A stretch of 64,000 bases of DNA, taken from Echiichthys vipera. Lineage: Eukaryota; Chordata; Actinopteri; Perciformes; Trachinidae. The position numbers were made by a program, and so were the translations under genes. Below the pieces are notes generated by a model. It was given only the letters and a program-made list of their open reading frames with translations. It made no database searches and was not told the origin of the DNA. The stretch lies in contig OY829662.1 of the NCBI GenBank assembly GCA_963691815.1, forward strand, positions 10,703,748 to 10,767,747. The letters run 5' to 3'. Below, piece after piece: positions 61,721 to 64,000 of the stretch. The first letter of the stretch is position 1; each line of letters starts with the position of its first letter.

Positions 61721-64000
61721 AAAAACTTTCAACCTGTATGCACGCAAAAGAAAACTCAAGCGTGTGGTTGCGCAGGACTTCAAAACAGTGAAACTTAAAC
61801 ATAAGTTTAACAAAGAGAAGCTGTGTGATTAGGTGACTGTGTGTGTGTGTGTGTGTGTGTATGTATCTGTATTCTGTATCTAAACTGATGTTGACTGAAG
61901 CCTGTGGGCCAGCTGAATATCCCTCTTCTCAACTCCCGGGATAATTTACAACCCTAATTATCTGACCTGACCCTCTCATCTGCTCCTTGGGCTCTGCATT
62001 CATCACATCCCATTCATTCCTGTCACACAGACCCGAAACACATCACATCAAACTGGGATTCCCTTTGTCTCTAAATCAGTTGGTGCTCTGATTAACCTTG
62101 CTTATATTTTTCAAGAGACCTTTGCTCAACTCCCTTGGGATATCATAACATCTATGAATCAGGGCTGCACAGTTTTCACAGCCATCTTATTCGGGCATTC
62201 TCGTGTGTTGCATGCTGAGCAGAAGAAATGGAAACATTTGTTCTTTCTCATAAAAGGAGAAAATGTAGAAAGAGCTGGGGGTTGAGGTGTTGCAAAACTC
62301 CACAGTGACTGACCTGACATGTTTTGGCAACAGTGAATAAACCTGCAATAACCTCCTTACACTTTACCAATCAAAAAAAAATCATCACTAGCATGATGCG
62401 CAAAACATTGTTATCATCACTATGAATCTGTCATGAAATAGAGAGCCAACAAAGCGACTTTAGACGATGCAGTCATTTGTTATCTTTTGAAAACGGAGCT
62501 AAAGTTTTCCAACATAATGTTTTAAAGGGGAACCTAAGAGCATTGACAGAAATGCAGCCTTCACTTGTTTATTTTTTTAATACCTGGGAACAAACCAATT
62601 AGTTTGTCTGATTACTGTTCTTATGGTGTATGTATTTGTGTGATTAAAGAGGAGAGGAAACAGCTGTCTCCAGCCTCACAGGAAGTGTAATTATATACCA
62701 GTGCAGGGGCCTGCGCACAACCTTACAGCCACATGAACAGACACACATGCTCACACAGGGCAGCACCTGCATTCCTTGAAATAAAGAGTAATGTTTCAAA
62801 AAAAGCAGGCACAACAGGCTGGAGAGTTGGATTTATTTCATTTCACTACGCACACTTTGCTGCCAAGATAAACCGTTCTCCAGGCACATGCTGGCACCTG
62901 AGTGCTTAATGCTTGCTTCACCGAGTGCAGAATATACCATATCCATTGAACTACGCTGAAGCTTCGGCCTTCAAAATTCTGCACTATACCAACATAAAAG
63001 AACAATATACACAGTGCGGACATATAAACACACAAGATACTACAAACTCAAACAAACACAAAATGACTTGTAAGTGTGGACCAAACCAGGTCTTACCAAA
63101 TAAGGGGTTAAAATAAATCCTTGTTATGTTTAGTTTAACAATGTGAGAAACAGTACATTTTCCCAGAATTAAGGGCCCCTAGTCTTTAAACTGTTCTGAC
63201 TTTGCTTCCTCTCTCTTTTCATTGCCCTTTTTCTGAAACTCCACTTCATCGGCCCAATAAAAACCTGGCATCTAAACTGGAGATACGAGACTGCAGATAA
63301 AGCTGACAGGAGCTATAAGTGTGTTTAGAAGCTACGAGAATGAGTTTGCTGGGCTCTGCAAGTTGGGTTTTTAATCACCTGAGCTGCATTTTTGCGTACA
63401 GCATATCCTGCTGGAGTTCTGAAACACATCGGTCCTTTCTTATCATGTTCTTTACGAAGCTGTCCTGTAGATGACACAGATATTAACAATACATTAGCTT
63501 CATCTGTGGCATAGTTGCTCTGAGGCAAATTAATTGGCTAAACAGCATAGTGCAAACAATCATTTGCAGACTCTGAGCTCTAACCACAAACTTTCTCTCC
63601 TGCCTCTTTGCTGCCTCTCTGGAGCCAAACTCTATTACCATCTTTCATGCTCACTATTAAATCAAGCGTGTCTTTCTCTCCTTAACACCGGACTCCTGAG
63701 TCAAAGTTTCGCTGAGCTCCTCAAAGTGCAGAGTGTAAATCGTTAAGCGTTTCCCCCATCACCACTGACACCAAACATACCCCAGTTCCCTGCAGGTTTT
63801 GGTGTAGCTCAATCTGTGTCAACTCTAAAGCTGACACATACCTTACAGATGGTATCAATAGGTTTAAAAAGACCTTTTGTGAGATTTAAAAAAAGCTTCT
63901 TTTTGACTCCTGAGTGAACCCTGCATGCATGCAGAGTGAGCCAGCAATCATTTGTTTGATCCGCCATAACTTGGCGTGCTCCTTTATGCCAGAGTTGCTG
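61721..64000. other. Upstream flank, no gene recognised
   Basis: A short (GT)12 tract lies at 61837-61860. No septin-like or other coding exon is seen on either strand; longer septin 9 isoform exons may lie beyond the window. Confidence 0.4.

Noticed and set aside
61152..61802. 216-residue minus-strand open frame, the longest in the window
   Set aside because: It has no recognisable domain, crosses the proposed promoter and donor, and has a composition typical of random noncoding frames.

Overview
The window is vertebrate nuclear DNA, almost certainly from a ray-finned (teleost) fish. The reasons are a multi-exon septin gene with GT-AG introns, very dense long (CA)n/(GT)n microsatellites, and several interspersed repeats with teleost character: TTAAAG-ended MITEs, hAT-like MITEs, a LINE 3' tail ending in (TGGA)n, a tRNA-headed SINE and a CACTA-like element. 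There are no operons, CRISPR arrays or other prokaryotic features. Most long open reading frames here are translations of dinucleotide repeats.

The one gene I can assign firmly is on the minus strand between about 41.2 and 61.6 kb: a septin 9 orthologue (SEPT3/9/12 subgroup). Nine exons, at 51250-51041, 48822-48694, 48165-48084, 47789-47652, 45620-45503, 44358-44263, 44074-43979, 43117-43066 and 42670-42529, join with matching phases, with one exception. They encode a GTPase of about 342 residues from the ATG at 51215, with P-loop, DTPG and AKAD motifs and the septin unique element, and a short tail without a coiled coil. The exception is exon 7 (44074-43979), which is one base short and shifts the frame. 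A 3' UTR runs to a poly(A) signal near 41195. A promoter-like block and candidate noncoding first exon lie at 61.5-61.7 kb, and a phase-compatible 43-nt exon candidate lies at 53.05 kb.

The left 41 kb holds no gene I can name. At 3.9-4.2 kb is a CpG-rich, promoter-like block (GC box, CACGTG E-box, YY1-type box, splice donor) pointing left on the minus strand. It could be the start of the next gene downstream of septin 9; in human that neighbour is TNRC6C, but this is inference. Repeats fill 4.5-5.5 kb, 13.3-13.6 kb, 16.5-16.9 kb and several other sites. AT-rich stretches with clustered homeodomain or POU motifs (9.7, 11.5-11.8, 18.1-18.4, 28.3, 37.7 kb) look like candidate conserved noncoding elements.

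The most unusual object is at 23511-27625: a 4.1-kb segment with CACTGTAA terminal inverted repeats flanked by TA. It carries decayed exons of a fish-type multicopy protein family, two of them inside a nearly identical 1.2-kb tandem duplication.
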